NCBI GenBank assembly: GCA_964642315.1
Contig: CAZXOG010000003.1
Span: forward strand, 1-64,000
Source: JAGVDM01 sp964642315
Lineage (GTDB): Bacteria; Patescibacteriota; Gracilibacteria; Peribacterales; Peribacteraceae
DNA length: 64,000 nucleotides
Direction of reading: 5' to 3'
Below the pieces are notes generated by a model that saw only the letters and a list, made by a program, of their open reading frames with translations, had not been told where the DNA came from and made no database searches. Below, piece by piece: positions 41,742 through 50,533 of this stretch (position 1 is its first letter; the number at the start of each line of letters is the position of its first letter). The translations under genes and the position numbers were made by a program.

Positions 41742-41747
41742 ACTGTA
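41742..41747 (-). promoter_or_regulatory. Putative start-proximal -10 box (TACAGT)
   Basis: On the minus strand TACAGT ends 7 nt before ATG 41734. Confidence 0.4.
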
Positions 41748-41784
41748 TCGTGCTCTGACAAGAGCGCAAGGTCTTGGTGTGATC

Positions 41785-41874
41785 TGGCGGAGAGGGGGGG
41801 ATTCGAACCCCCGATCCCCTTGCAGGGATACCCGCTCTCCAAGCGGGCGCACTAGGCCACTATGCGACCTCTCC
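41785..41874 (-). tRNA. tRNA-Ser (anticodon GGA)
   Basis: On the minus strand a 90-nt cloverleaf with acceptor stem GGAGAGG/CCTCTCC, anticodon stem CCCGC/GCGGG and loop TTGGAGA (anticodon GGA). A long class II variable arm and the T-loop GGTTCGAATCC follow. The 3' CCA is encoded. The long variable arm and anticodon agree on serine. Confidence 0.95.
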
Positions 41875-42056
41875 GTATGGTGTGAGAATTGTACTGGAAC
41901 AAAGAGCAATCGCGAAGCACGGCTTTGCCGTGCTGGAGCGATACCATAAAGGGAAAGGATGGTTCATGGAAGGAAAACCGTAGGTTTGCATTCCATGCCA
42001 ATGGCGCAAAGCGTCTTCCTGCGCTTTTGCTGGTGCATTCGCCCGTGGTTTTGGGG

Positions 42057-42062
42057 TATCCT
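42057..42062 (+). promoter_or_regulatory. Putative start-proximal -10 box (TATCCT)
   Basis: TATCCT ends 9 nt before ATG 42072 of pheT. Confidence 0.35.
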
Positions 42063-42071
42063 CGTGGCCCG

Positions 42072-44450
42072 ATGAAGCTCTCTCTCGATTGGCTCGGCGA
42101 GTTCGTCACATGGCGTGAGCGGGATCCCGCGGCAATTGCCCGTACGGTTACGGCGCACATTGCAGAAGTGGAGGAGGTCATCTCGCGGGGGGCGCTCCTC
42201 GAGCGGTGCTGCATTGGCAAAGTGCTCTCCGTCAACCGTCATCCGAATGCCGATAAGCTCGTGCTCTGCGACGTGCAGACCGATCAGGGCATCAAGCGGG
42301 TGGTCTGCGGCGGAACGAACTTGCGCCCCGGTATGCGGGTGGCGTTCGCGCACGCCGGTGCACGGGTGCGCTGGCACGGCACAGAGATGATGACGCTCGC
42401 GAAGACGAAGATCCGCGGCGAGGAGAGCGAAGGAATGATCTGTGCCGCCGATGAGCTCGATCTCGCCGAACGCTTCCCACAGGCCACGGGACACCAGATC
42501 ATCGATCTCGGTGATGGAGATGATGGCGTCGGCAAGCCGCTCCGGGAGTATCTCGGTCTTACCGATACGGTGCTCGATATCGACAACCACGCGATCACTC
42601 ATCGCCCGGACCTCTTCTCCCACATCGGATTCGCGAGGGAGCTCGTGGCAGTCGGGCTCGCGAAGTGGAAAACCCCTCCTGCCTCCGGCAAGCGCAAGCA
42701 ACCGCTCTTCGCGTTTCCACGGTTCCCCAAAACGCCGCTCCCGTTTGCCATCCGGAACGATGCTGGCAATCTCATCCCACGGTACTGCGCGTGCACGCTT
42801 TCCATTGATGCAGTCGGGGAAACTCCCGATTGGATGCGCCGCCGTTTGGAGGCAACCGGATGGAGGTCTCTCTCGCTCCCCATCGACATCACGAATTACG
42901 TGGCGATGGAACTCGGGATGCCACTCCACAGTTTCGACGTGGATGATCTGCGCGGCACCGTGCACATGCGCGAATCCGTTGCAGGGGAGAAGGTTGTTAC
43001 ACTTGACGGAGTTTCCAGGCCGTTGCCACAGGGGGCGATCATCCTCAGCGATGACGAAGGGATTTTTGATCTCCTCGGCATCATGGGCGGCGAGCGCAGT
43101 TCCACGAAGCAATCCACCCGCCGCATCCTGCTCCACAGCGCCATCGTGGATCCCGTTGCGATCCGCAATGCCATTATTGCAACAGGGCACCGCACCGATG
43201 CGGCGACGGTCTACGAGAAGGGCATCCCGCCCGTGATGGCCGCGTGGGGATTTGCGAGGGCTCTCGAATTGTTCTTGCGCTTCGTTCCCGGTGCCGCGAT
43301 CACGTCGCGCATGGAAAGCTGGGGGAAAGACAGTACGTCGCGCCCCATTTCTTTTCCGCTCGCCCGTGCCCGCAGCGTTCTCGGCGCCGCCATTCCCACG
43401 CCGGTTATTCGCCGCATTCTCACGGATCTGGGATGCGCGGTGCAGGTCAAAGGCAAGGCGTGGTCTGTCACCCCGCCGCCTTGGCGCGCAGGCGATCTCA
43501 AAGCGGAGCACGATCTCACAGAGGAGATTGGACGCATCTACGGGTACGACCGCATTGCCCCCGCGATGCCTGCGGCAAGTATCGCGCCTCCGGCGCGTGA
43601 CGTGCGTTTGGTGCAGATGCGCACAGCGCTCGCCGAAGACGGCGGAACCGAACTTGTGCCGCTCTCTCTCCTCGGGCCGGAGATGCTCCGGCAGTGCGCC
43701 ATTGATCCCACCCATGCCGTGCAGATCGATAACGCTCTCGGTGAGGAGCTGAGCCTCCTGCAACCAACGTTGCTCCCCGCGCTGCTCGCGAACGCACGGG
43801 AGAATCTCCGGCACGTGGAACGCGCACTCAAGACGTTCGCCGTCTCGCATGTGTTTCCGCAGAACGGCGAACGGCTGGAGCTTGGCCTCCTTGTCGCGGC
43901 GCGCGGCAAGACCGGCATCAAGGATGATCCGTTCCTCGAGGCGAAAGCGGCGGCTAGCGCGGCACTCTCTGCGGCCGGGTATGCATCGGATTTCCGTCCG
44001 GCAAAAATGCATGCCCCGTACGCGCATCCTGGGCGCACGGCGGACATCCTCGTCGAATCCGAGTGCATCGGCCAGATCTTCGAGGTCCAGCCTTTCGTGC
44101 GGGAGCAATTCGATCTGCCCTATCGCGCCTCTGCCGCGTTGCTCCATCTCGATGCGCTTTTCACCAAGGTGCCGCACGTGCGCCTTGCTCCGAAGATTTC
44201 CGCGTTCCCGGCCGTTGTGTACGATGTGACGGTTCCCCTTGATGCCGACAAGCCCGCGGAAGAATTGCGAAAACGGATGTTCGGGCGCAGTACGCTGCTC
44301 CGGGGCATCGATATCGTCGATCTCTACAGCGCGGGTACGAGTTCCGAGTACAGCGTGACGTTCCGTCTTACATACCAGAGCGATGAGCGCACGCTCACCG
44401 AGTCCGAAGTGAAACTCGAGCACGAAAAGGTCTGTGCAGTCCTTTCGTAG
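42072..44450 (+). CDS. pheT: Phenylalanine--tRNA ligase beta subunit
   Basis: A 792-residue subunit of the alpha2-beta2 synthetase. The N-terminal tRNA-binding OB fold (about 40-150) starts after MKLSLDWLGEFV. The B3/B4 editing region has HPNADKLVLCDV and YVAMELGMPLHSFD. B5 and the catalytic-like core follow with EIGRIYGYDRI near 485. The C-terminal anticodon-binding FDX domain ends near 790 (SDERTLTESEV). The usual partner pheS is not in the window, so the two subunit genes are separated here. It is followed after 5 nt by the adenosyltransferase gene. Confidence 0.95.
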   Translation: MKLSLDWLGEFVTWRERDPAAIARTVTAHIAEVEEVISRGALLERCCIGKVLSVNRHPNADKLVLCDVQTDQGIKRVVCGGTNLRPGMRVAFAHAGARVRWHGTEMMTLAKTKIRGEESEGMICAADELDLAERFPQATGHQIIDLGDGDDGVGKPLREYLGLTDTVLDIDNHAITHRPDLFSHIGFARELVAVGLAKWKTPPASGKRKQPLFAFPRFPKTPLPFAIRNDAGNLIPRYCACTLSIDAVGETPDWMRRRLEATGWRSLSLPIDITNYVAMELGMPLHSFDVDDLRGTVHMRESVAGEKVVTLDGVSRPLPQGAIILSDDEGIFDLLGIMGGERSSTKQSTRRILLHSAIVDPVAIRNAIIATGHRTDAATVYEKGIPPVMAAWGFARALELFLRFVPGAAITSRMESWGKDSTSRPISFPLARARSVLGAAIPTPVIRRILTDLGCAVQVKGKAWSVTPPPWRAGDLKAEHDLTEEIGRIYGYDRIAPAMPAASIAPPARDVRLVQMRTALAEDGGTELVPLSLLGPEMLRQCAIDPTHAVQIDNALGEELSLLQPTLLPALLANARENLRHVERALKTFAVSHVFPQNGERLELGLLVAARGKTGIKDDPFLEAKAAASAALSAAGYASDFRPAKMHAPYAHPGRTADILVESECIGQIFEVQPFVREQFDLPYRASAALLHLDALFTKVPHVRLAPKISAFPAVVYDVTVPLDADKPAEELRKRMFGRSTLLRGIDIVDLYSAGTSSEYSVTFRLTYQSDERTLTESEVKLEHEKVCAVLS

Positions 44451-44455
44451 ACCAT

Positions 44456-45004
44456 ATGGCGCGTCCTCGTCTTTCCACGGCAACGGGCGATGACGGGACA
44501 ACAGGCCTCCTCGGTACGGAGCGCGTTGCCAAGAGTTCCGCGATTATTTCGACCATCGGTGACACCGATGAGCTGAATGCCGTGATTGGTCTTGTTCTTT
44601 GCGAAGAAGGCCTTCCCGGTGCGCTGCGTGGCCAGCTTACACTCTTGCAGCGGGATCTCTTCGCTGTTGGCGCCGATCTCGCTGCTGAGGGTTCCCCCCC
44701 TCTCCCGCGGGTCACCGCTGAGCAGGTGGAGAGGCTGGAGCAATGGGGGGTTGCGCTCGAATCCGGCTTGCCTGGGCTCCGGCATTTCGTACTTCCTTCC
44801 GGTTGCCGCGCTGCATGTCTTCTCCATCAGGCGCGCACTATTTGCCGCCGCATTGAGCGGGCAGCTGTCGCCGTTGCATGCACTCGCTCTCTGCATCGTG
44901 AGGTGTGCGTGTATCTGAATCGTCTGAGCGATTACCTCTTTCTCGCGGCACGCACGGCGAACATCAACGCGGGCATCGTGGAAGAGGAATGGAGTGCCGC
45001 GTGA
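44456..45004 (+). CDS. ATP:cob(I)alamin adenosyltransferase, PduO type
   Basis: A 182-residue helical-bundle enzyme that attaches adenosine to cobalamin. It has TATGDDGTTGLLGTERVAKSS near 8-28 and GDTDELNAVIG near 35-45. HFVLPSGCRAACLLHQARTICRRIERAAV near 108-136 includes the Arg-rich ATP-binding helix, and YLNRLSDYLFLAAR near 152-165 completes the signature. It shares a transcript with pheT. No B12-dependent enzyme is visible in this window. Confidence 0.88.
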   Translation: MARPRLSTATGDDGTTGLLGTERVAKSSAIISTIGDTDELNAVIGLVLCEEGLPGALRGQLTLLQRDLFAVGADLAAEGSPPLPRVTAEQVERLEQWGVALESGLPGLRHFVLPSGCRAACLLHQARTICRRIERAAVAVACTRSLHREVCVYLNRLSDYLFLAARTANINAGIVEEEWSAA

Positions 45005-45005
45005 T

Positions 45006-45323
45006 TCACCGAGCCACGAAGCGGCTCAGCTGCAGCGCGTCCCAGTAGTTCAGCGCGACGAGCGCGAGGAAGAATGCCGTAAGCGGGAGGGTGATGAGGA
45101 TGATCGCTGCCCACGAGCGGTGGCCGGGTGATGTGATGCTTCCATAGAGGCTCGTACCCCCGTAGGTACATGTCACGAGTGCCATAGGCAGGTCTGCGAC
45201 ACTCATCCACCATTTCGGCCACAACCCGCCGATTGCGTTCACCGAGAGGAGATACGCGGCGAAGTAGCTTAAGCCAAGCAGGTAGAACAGGATTCCGCTG
45301 AGGCGGTGCATTGTTTTGCCCAT
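45006..45323 (-). CDS. Small membrane protein, unknown
   Basis: A 105-residue protein with three hydrophobic helices (about 8-29, 41-58 and 73-92) and a Trp-rich loop (LWPKWWMSVADLP). There is no recognised family. A TACCAT box ends 7 nt before ATG 45323. It is convergent with the adenosyltransferase gene. Confidence 0.7.
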   Translation of the reverse strand: MGKTMHRLSGILFYLLGLSYFAAYLLSVNAIGGLWPKWWMSVADLPMALVTCTYGGTSLYGSITSPGHRSWAAIILITLPLTAFFLALVALNYWDALQLSRFVAR

Positions 45324-45330
45324 CGGGCGT

Positions 45331-45336
45331 ATGGTA
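45331..45336 (-). promoter_or_regulatory. Putative start-proximal -10 box (TACCAT)
   Basis: On the minus strand TACCAT ends 7 nt before ATG 45323. Confidence 0.4.
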
Positions 45337-45407
45337 CGTGGAAGGGCGCGGGAAGGGAATACGCAGAAAGCTCGCGTCTTTCCCGTTATGAGCCGTCACG
45401 TTTCCGA

Positions 45408-45551
45408 TTACTTCGTCTTCTTCCCCACAACGAGGCGCACGCGACCGGTCGATCGCCTGCGGGAGAGGACTTTGCGGCCGTTCTTCGTTGCGCTGCGCGC
45501 GAGGAATCCGTGCTTGCGGACTCGCCTGCGCCATCGGAGTTTCCCAAGCAT
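45408..45551 (-). CDS. rpmH: 50S ribosomal protein L34
   Basis: A 47-residue basic protein. RVRKHGFLARSATKNGRKVLSRRR aligns with the L34 core (KHGFRARMATKNGRRVLARRR). The start at MLGKLRWRR fits the short family; an upstream in-frame extension to 45629 is not L34-like. In many bacteria rpmH precedes rnpA and dnaA, but neither is adjacent here. Genes on both sides read away from it or toward it. Confidence 0.9.
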   Translation of the reverse strand: MLGKLRWRRRVRKHGFLARSATKNGRKVLSRRRSTGRVRLVVGKKTK

Positions 45552-45651
45552 AACGGGGGCATTGTTGAGGAAAGTGGTGTCCTCGGTCAACGCTTTTTCC
45601 CTCATTCTTGCCGTTTCTTTCCTGTTCATTTTGCTCTCCCGTGTTCTGCCC

Positions 45652-45657
45652 TACACT
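45652..45657 (+). promoter_or_regulatory. Putative start-proximal -10 box (TACACT)
   Basis: TACACT ends 7 nt before ATG 45665 of the M16 peptidase gene. Confidence 0.55.
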
Positions 45658-45664
45658 GCATGCC

Positions 45665-46927
45665 ATGTACAACGTGCAGAAGCTTCCCTCAGGTTTGCGC
45701 ATTCTCACGGCACCGAGCGATGGTACTGCCTCTGTGACGGTGATGGCTTTCGCTGGAGCCGGCTCGCGGTACGAACGCACGGAGGAGCGTGGAATCAGCC
45801 ATTTCCTCGAGCACATGTTCTTTAAAGGCGGCAAGAAGTACCGGAGCACCGAAGAAGTATCCATTGCCATCGATAGCGTTGGCGGCGAATTCAACGCGTT
45901 CACCGGCAAGGAGTACGCAGGGTACTACATCAAAGTCGCTGCGGAACATGCGGAACTCGCCTGCGATGTGCTTGCCGACATGCTCATCGATGCGGCATTC
46001 CCCCAAGAAGATATTGAGCGGGAGCGTGGTGTGATAATCGAAGAGGAGCGCATGTACCAGGACACGCCCATGTATCGCGTGGGTTGGGATTTCGAGATCC
46101 TCCTCTACGGAGACCATCCGCTCGGGTGGGATACCATCGGGTCGGAAGAAGTCATCCGCCGCGTGCAGCAGGAGGATTTCCGTTCGTACAAGGAGATGCT
46201 CTACACGCCGGATAATCTCGTGGTCGCGTTCGCGGGCAAGGTTGACGATTCCCTTTCCATGCAGTTCGCCGAGCAGTTTTTCGCGCCGCTTTCCGGCGCG
46301 AAAGGGAGGAGGTTCCTTCCCCTCAAGAAGTTCGGCGAGGAACGGATTTTCCTACGTACCAAGAAAACAGAGCAAGCACACGTCGTACTCGGCGTTCCCG
46401 GCGTGAGTTCCCAACACCCTGATCACTTCACTCACAAACTCCTTGCCATCATTCTCGGCGGCAGCATGAGCTCGCGCATGTTCCTCAACATCCGCGAGAA
46501 GCGCGGTCTCTGCTACTACATCGCCACGGAGACGGACAGCTATCTCGACGCGGGGTCTCTGAGTACCCGCGCTGGCGTGGACCAGCAGCGGCTTGCCGAG
46601 GCGATCACGGCCATCCGGGATGAGTATCTCACTTGTGCACGCGCGGGCGTCACGCAGGAAGAATTGCAGCGCGCGAAGGATTATTTCCGCGGGAAAACGG
46701 TTCTCTCATTGGAAGACAGCGAGGAACGGGCGCACTTCTACGGCAAGCAGGAACTGCTCTATCCGAAGACACGCGATCTCGATGAGTATTTCGCCGCCAT
46801 CGATGCGGTTGCCAAGGAGGATGTCGATCGTCTTGCTGCCGAGATTCTCACTTCTGACGCTCTGCGGCTGGTGGTCATTGGCAGCGAAGACAACAAGGAG
46901 AAGCTTGCGCAAGTTCTCCGTTCCTGA
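45665..46927 (+). CDS. M16 family zinc metallopeptidase (processing-peptidase-like)
   Basis: A 420-residue peptidase. The inverted zinc motif HFLEH gives H46, E49 and H50, with a further Glu ligand expected near 120-126 (EDIERERGVIIEEE). The second homologous half carries the SMSSRMFLNIREKRGLCYYI segment near 277-296, typical of M16B enzymes. There is no signal peptide, so a cytoplasmic role is likely. The start was chosen at ATG 45665 with a TACACT box upstream. Confidence 0.92.
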   Translation: MYNVQKLPSGLRILTAPSDGTASVTVMAFAGAGSRYERTEERGISHFLEHMFFKGGKKYRSTEEVSIAIDSVGGEFNAFTGKEYAGYYIKVAAEHAELACDVLADMLIDAAFPQEDIERERGVIIEEERMYQDTPMYRVGWDFEILLYGDHPLGWDTIGSEEVIRRVQQEDFRSYKEMLYTPDNLVVAFAGKVDDSLSMQFAEQFFAPLSGAKGRRFLPLKKFGEERIFLRTKKTEQAHVVLGVPGVSSQHPDHFTHKLLAIILGGSMSSRMFLNIREKRGLCYYIATETDSYLDAGSLSTRAGVDQQRLAEAITAIRDEYLTCARAGVTQEELQRAKDYFRGKTVLSLEDSEERAHFYGKQELLYPKTRDLDEYFAAIDAVAKEDVDRLAAEILTSDALRLVVIGSEDNKEKLAQVLRS

Positions 46928-46956
46928 TCGGCGTTTCCCTTGTCTTCTCCGGCACG

Positions 46957-46962
46957 TATACT
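46957..46962 (+). promoter_or_regulatory. Putative start-proximal -10 box (TATACT)
   Basis: TATACT ends 6 nt before ATG 46969. Confidence 0.55.
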
Positions 46963-46968
46963 GCGGAT

Positions 46969-47487
46969 ATGCGTCGCATGGGTGTGTTGTTTCTCTCGGC
47001 CATCCTCCTGTTGTCCGCCATGCCGGCATTGGCGGCCGGCGCATCAGAGACCGGTCTTTCGGAGCTTGAAATTGAAAGCCGGAACAGTCCTTGCCGAGGG
47101 GAGACCGGCCGGAAGAAGGATCGCTGTCTTGCCCGTCAGGATGACCTGCGATCGAACGTGCTCATCCGCAAAGTGCAGCGTTCCCGCGGAGATTCTTTCC
47201 GGGTGGGGACTATCCGTCTGCGCACCGCGGAGCGGGAGGCGCGGCAAGAACGCAATGCGGCATTGCTCGAGAGACAGCGCACGTTCCGCCGCATTACCGA
47301 GACGGAGGATCTCAACACCCGGCGCGTCGATTACCTGCAGGAATTCCGCCAGGATCAATTTACGTGCATGTCGGAACCGGCCGGCCGCGAGCGCAATATC
47401 TGTCTCACGAATGCGCGCATCAAGATGCGTGCTGCGTCGCGGGCGCAACGGGGAACGCTCGTACGGCCCGCGCAACTGGAGGAGTAA
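46969..47487 (+). CDS. Secreted Arg/Glu-rich protein, unknown
   Basis: A 172-residue protein with a clear signal peptide (MRRMGVLFLSAILLLS, cleavage near AALA-AG at about 22-24). The mature part is highly charged and helical with four Cys (near 42, 53, 133 and 144) in C-x10-C pairs that could form disulfides. There is no recognised family. It sits between the peptidase and ndk genes with its own -10 box. Confidence 0.7.
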   Translation: MRRMGVLFLSAILLLSAMPALAAGASETGLSELEIESRNSPCRGETGRKKDRCLARQDDLRSNVLIRKVQRSRGDSFRVGTIRLRTAEREARQERNAALLERQRTFRRITETEDLNTRRVDYLQEFRQDQFTCMSEPAGRERNICLTNARIKMRAASRAQRGTLVRPAQLEE

Positions 47488-47559
47488 TTCCGCTCTTTCC
47501 GTTTGGCGGGAATCTTCTCCTTGTTTAGTATGTCGCCGCCCAGTTCCCCGTTATCACTC

Positions 47560-47979
47560 ATGGAACGCACGCTCATCCTCCTCAAGCCCGATGCCGTCAC
47601 CAAGCGCATCTGCGGCAAGGTCATTGCGCGTTTCGAGGAGGTCGGCTTCACCATCGTCGGCTGCAAGATGATCGCGCTTCATCCCGCTCTGTTGCGCGAG
47701 CACTACGCGCACATTGCCGATAAACCATTTTATCCCGAGGTGGAAACGTTCATGAGTTCTGTTCCCGTTATCGCGATGGTGCTGGAAGCGGAGAATGTTG
47801 TCGCAAAGGTCCGGGAAATGCTCGGCGTTACCGATAGCCGCAAGGCCGCGCCGGGCACCATCCGCGCGCAGTACGGCAAAGATCAGATGGTGAACGTTGC
47901 CCATGCATCCGATAGCCCGGAAACGGCGCGGCAAGAGATAGCCAGGTTCTTCGCGCCGAATGAGATTTTCGCGTATTAG
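47560..47979 (+). CDS. ndk: Nucleoside diphosphate kinase
   Basis: A 139-residue enzyme equilibrating nucleoside di- and triphosphates. It has ERTLILLKPDAVTK at 2-15, and KPFYPEVETFMSS near 52-64. The phosphorylated His is in NVAHASDSPE near 115. Length is typical for the family. An in-frame ATG at 47530 would add ten residues not usual for Ndk. The 3' end overlaps the convergent ctpA gene by four bases. Confidence 0.95.
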   Translation: MERTLILLKPDAVTKRICGKVIARFEEVGFTIVGCKMIALHPALLREHYAHIADKPFYPEVETFMSSVPVIAMVLEAENVVAKVREMLGVTDSRKAAPGTIRAQYGKDQMVNVAHASDSPETARQEIARFFAPNEIFAY

Positions 47980-49262
47980 TCCCCGGTTTCTGCATCATTT
48001 TCCGCCTGTGGCGGCGGAGTGTTTCTGCTAAAGATCCATCTGATTGCCGCATCGAGCTGCGGGTCGTTCCCCGCTTCGATGTCTTCGGCGGTGCGTGCGA
48101 CTTCGATATCCGGGTCCACACCCTCTTTCCCCAGGTCCCGGCCATTCGGCGTGAGCCACCGTGCGACGGTGACACGGAGGCTGGATCCGCCCGGCATCTC
48201 AAAAATCTCCTGGATTGTGCCCTTTCCAAAACTCTTCTTGCCGATGACGGTTGCGCGCTTGTGATCCTGCAGCGCGCCGGCAAGGATCTCGGATGCGCTT
48301 GCTGATCCCTCGTTGATGAGGATAACGAGCGGGGTATCCGTGTCGATAGGACGGCCGTGGACGTAGTGCGCTTCCGGCTCGCCTTCCTTCCGCGCGACGC
48401 TCACCACCTTGCCCTGACGCAGGAACATCGATGCGAGGTCGACCGCTCTGTCCAGATATCCGCCGCCGTTGAACCGTACATCGAGGATGATGCCATCGAG
48501 CGGTTCCTTCTTGAGTTCCCTAAGGGCGCGATCCACCTCCTGGTTCGTATGGTCGGCAAACTGGTTGATCGCGATGTAGCCAATACTGCCGCTCGCCGTC
48601 TCCTTCCGCTCGGATTCCACGCTCGGCACATCGATCTCCGCCCTGGTGATTTCCAGGTTCCGGACCGTTGGTTCCGTGCCTCTCTGCACAGTGAGCGTGA
48701 CCGTTGTTCCCTTCGGCCCGCGGATCATCTGCACGACTTCATGGAGCGGCATGCCAGTCGTGGCTTTTTCGTCCACTTCCAGGATGATGTCCTCTGGGAG
48801 GAGCCCCGCGCGCGCCGCCGGCGATCCCTTGATCGGAGCGACCACGATGACCAAGCTATCTCGTACAGTGAGTTCTGCGCCGATTCCCTGGAGCCTTCCA
48901 TTGAGCGACTGGTGGAATTCCCGGTTTTCCGCGGGTGTCATGAAGACGCTGTATGGATCACCGACGGCCTCGACGAGGCCGGAAACAGCGCCGTACAACA
49001 TTGGTTCAGATTTCAGGTCTTCCGGGTGAATGTAGTGGGTAATCAGCAGACGCCAGACCGACCAGAGGAGCGAGATGTCCACTTCCGCTTCCGGATCCGT
49101 TACCACTGTGCCGCTGCCCGTTCCACCGCGATACAGAAATTCCAGGTTCTGCAATTCGCTCTGGAGCCGTTGCTCTTCGTACCGCACGCCAAGCTGCAAT
49201 CCAAGGAGAAGTGTGAGCAGCGGCAGCAAGCCGATGGTGAAGACATGGGCGAATCGTTTCAT
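47976..49262 (-). CDS. ctpA: S41 family C-terminal processing peptidase
   Basis: A 428-residue periplasmic or cell-surface serine protease. An N-terminal signal or anchor helix spans residues 8-26. A PDZ domain lies near 120-200 (GIGAELTVRDS...GSPAARAGLLPEDIILEVD). The S41 core has FNGGGYLDRAVDLAS near 264-278, the nucleophile Ser in GSASASEIL (320-324) and the Lys in GKKSFGKGT (K347). It trims C-termini of exported proteins. ATG 49262 was chosen because the signal-like segment begins there. Confidence 0.92.
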   Translation of the reverse strand: MKRFAHVFTIGLLPLLTLLLGLQLGVRYEEQRLQSELQNLEFLYRGGTGSGTVVTDPEAEVDISLLWSVWRLLITHYIHPEDLKSEPMLYGAVSGLVEAVGDPYSVFMTPAENREFHQSLNGRLQGIGAELTVRDSLVIVVAPIKGSPAARAGLLPEDIILEVDEKATTGMPLHEVVQMIRGPKGTTVTLTVQRGTEPTVRNLEITRAEIDVPSVESERKETASGSIGYIAINQFADHTNQEVDRALRELKKEPLDGIILDVRFNGGGYLDRAVDLASMFLRQGKVVSVARKEGEPEAHYVHGRPIDTDTPLVILINEGSASASEILAGALQDHKRATVIGKKSFGKGTIQEIFEMPGGSSLRVTVARWLTPNGRDLGKEGVDPDIEVARTAEDIEAGNDPQLDAAIRWIFSRNTPPPQAENDAETGD

Positions 49263-49314
49263 GTTGTTCCTGCAGAAAGGCGGGGTAGCTGATTGCCTTG
49301 CAGGGTGGGAAGAG

Positions 49315-49320
49315 TAGCAT
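49315..49320 (+). promoter_or_regulatory. Putative start-proximal -10 box (TAGCAT)
   Basis: TAGCAT ends 6 nt before GTG 49327 and supports that start. Confidence 0.45.
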
Positions 49321-49326
49321 CGAATC

Positions 49327-49950
49327 GTGGCCAACGCACGCAGAGAATCAACGAATTCGGGCCTTTCTCCCGTGCCATCCGCTGTGCCGCCATGCATTCA
49401 CAAGGGCATGCGCGTGTATGAGATTCTTGCCTACTGTCCGGAGGCTCCGGAGATCATGGCTGCGTACGGACTCCACTGTTTTTCCTGCTCGCTCGGCGGG
49501 GTGGAATCACTCGAAGATGGATGTGTTCTCCACGGGTTTCCCGATGACACGGTCGATGCGCTGGTGGATGACTTGAATGAGGCTGTTCGGTCTGCACCGG
49601 CCCGTCCCCAGACCATCACTGTCACGCCCGCGGCTGCGCAGGCGATTTTCACAGTAGCGCAGCGTGAAGGTCATGCAGGCGAAGGGCTCGCGGTTGTACC
49701 GGACCGAGAGGGGGGTTTCTGCATGGAGTTCCGGCCCGAACCGGCCATAGATGACCATGTGTTTTCCTGTTCTTCGGAGCCATCGGTCCACGTGTTTGCA
49801 TCATCCGCAACATTGTGGCGGGTTGGTGGGGCCACCATTGATTTCCGTGACGGGCGGTTCAAGCTCGAACTTCCCGAGGACGGCGAGCGGGCATGCGCCT
49901 GCAGACCGGACTCCTGCGGGTGCACGGGGGATCTTTCGAGGGTACACTGA
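49327..49950 (+). CDS. DUF1858 domain fused to an IscA/HesB-like domain
   Basis: A 207-residue protein. Residues about 24-80 look like DUF1858: IHKGMRVYEILAYCPEAPEIM, then AAYGLHCFSCSLGG with the redox Cys pair. Residues about 94-200 resemble the A-type Fe-S carrier fold: ITVTPAAAQAIF, GGFCMEFRP with the first Cys, VGGATIDF, and a Cys-rich end CACRPDSCGC in place of CGCG. The fusion could carry an Fe-S cluster or perform thiol exchange. GTG 49327 is supported by the -10 box; ATG 49408 would cut into the DUF1858 domain. Confidence 0.75.
   Translation: MANARRESTNSGLSPVPSAVPPCIHKGMRVYEILAYCPEAPEIMAAYGLHCFSCSLGGVESLEDGCVLHGFPDDTVDALVDDLNEAVRSAPARPQTITVTPAAAQAIFTVAQREGHAGEGLAVVPDREGGFCMEFRPEPAIDDHVFSCSSEPSVHVFASSATLWRVGGATIDFRDGRFKLELPEDGERACACRPDSCGCTGDLSRVH
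49943..49948 (+). promoter_or_regulatory. Putative start-proximal -10 box (TACACT)
   Basis: TACACT ends 6 nt before ATG 49955. Confidence 0.55.
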
Positions 49951-49954
49951 CCGC

Positions 49955-50533
49955 ATGGTCCGTCTCCCCGCGGGTCTCGAGCGCCGGCTGCAGGATCTGT
50001 TTCCCCGTGTCCGCGAACGCGAGCGATTCGTTGCGCAGCTCCTTGAGGAGGCGCTCAAAAAAGAGGAAACATTCGATGATGAGCAGCCCGAAGCGGTCGG
50101 CGGCACGCTCTACCTCTTCACCGACGGTGGGTCCCGCGGGAATCCCGGTGAGGCCGCGATCGGCTGCGTTCTTGAAGATCCCGGCGCGGGTAAGGTGCTC
50201 CGCGAGCACTGCGAGCGCATCGGTGTGGAGACGAACAACGTTGCCGAGTACCGCGCGCTGATCGAGGGGCTGAAGCTCGCGAAGAACTTCCGTCCCAACC
50301 GGCTTGTCTGCCATTTGGATTCAGAGTTGGTTGTCCGGCAGCTGAGTGGACAGTACCAGGTGCGCATGCCGAGTTTGCAGCCTTTGGTGGAGGATGTGCA
50401 GGATCTTGCGCGGCAGTTTGCAGATGTTTCATTCGTCCATATTCCTCGCAGCGACAACTACCGTGCGGATGCTCTGGTGAACAGAGCGCTTGACGAGCTT
50501 CCTTCCCCTTCCCGTGTACGGATGCACCGATGA
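49955..50533 (+). CDS. Ribonuclease H-like protein (RNase HI family)
   Basis: A 192-residue nuclease. A 50-residue N-terminal helical region precedes the RNase H fold. It carries the carboxylates D57 in FTDGGSRGNPG, Glu in NNVAEYRALIEGL near 97, Asp in CHLDSELVVRQL near 117 and Asp in NYRADALVN near 171. Members of this branch (RnhA-like, RVT_3) degrade RNA in RNA-DNA hybrids. The VanW gene start overlaps its 3' end. Confidence 0.88.
   Translation: MVRLPAGLERRLQDLFPRVRERERFVAQLLEEALKKEETFDDEQPEAVGGTLYLFTDGGSRGNPGEAAIGCVLEDPGAGKVLREHCERIGVETNNVAEYRALIEGLKLAKNFRPNRLVCHLDSELVVRQLSGQYQVRMPSLQPLVEDVQDLARQFADVSFVHIPRSDNYRADALVNRALDELPSPSRVRMHR

Noticed and set aside
41964..44501. Minus-strand open frame of 845 codons opposite pheT
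   Set aside because: It is antisense to a clear PheT. Its translation is Arg/His/Glu-rich low-complexity without domains, as expected for a shadow frame in GC-rich DNA.
48357..49292. Plus-strand open frame of 311 codons opposite ctpA
   Set aside because: Antisense to a clear S41 peptidase; composition is typical of a mirror frame.
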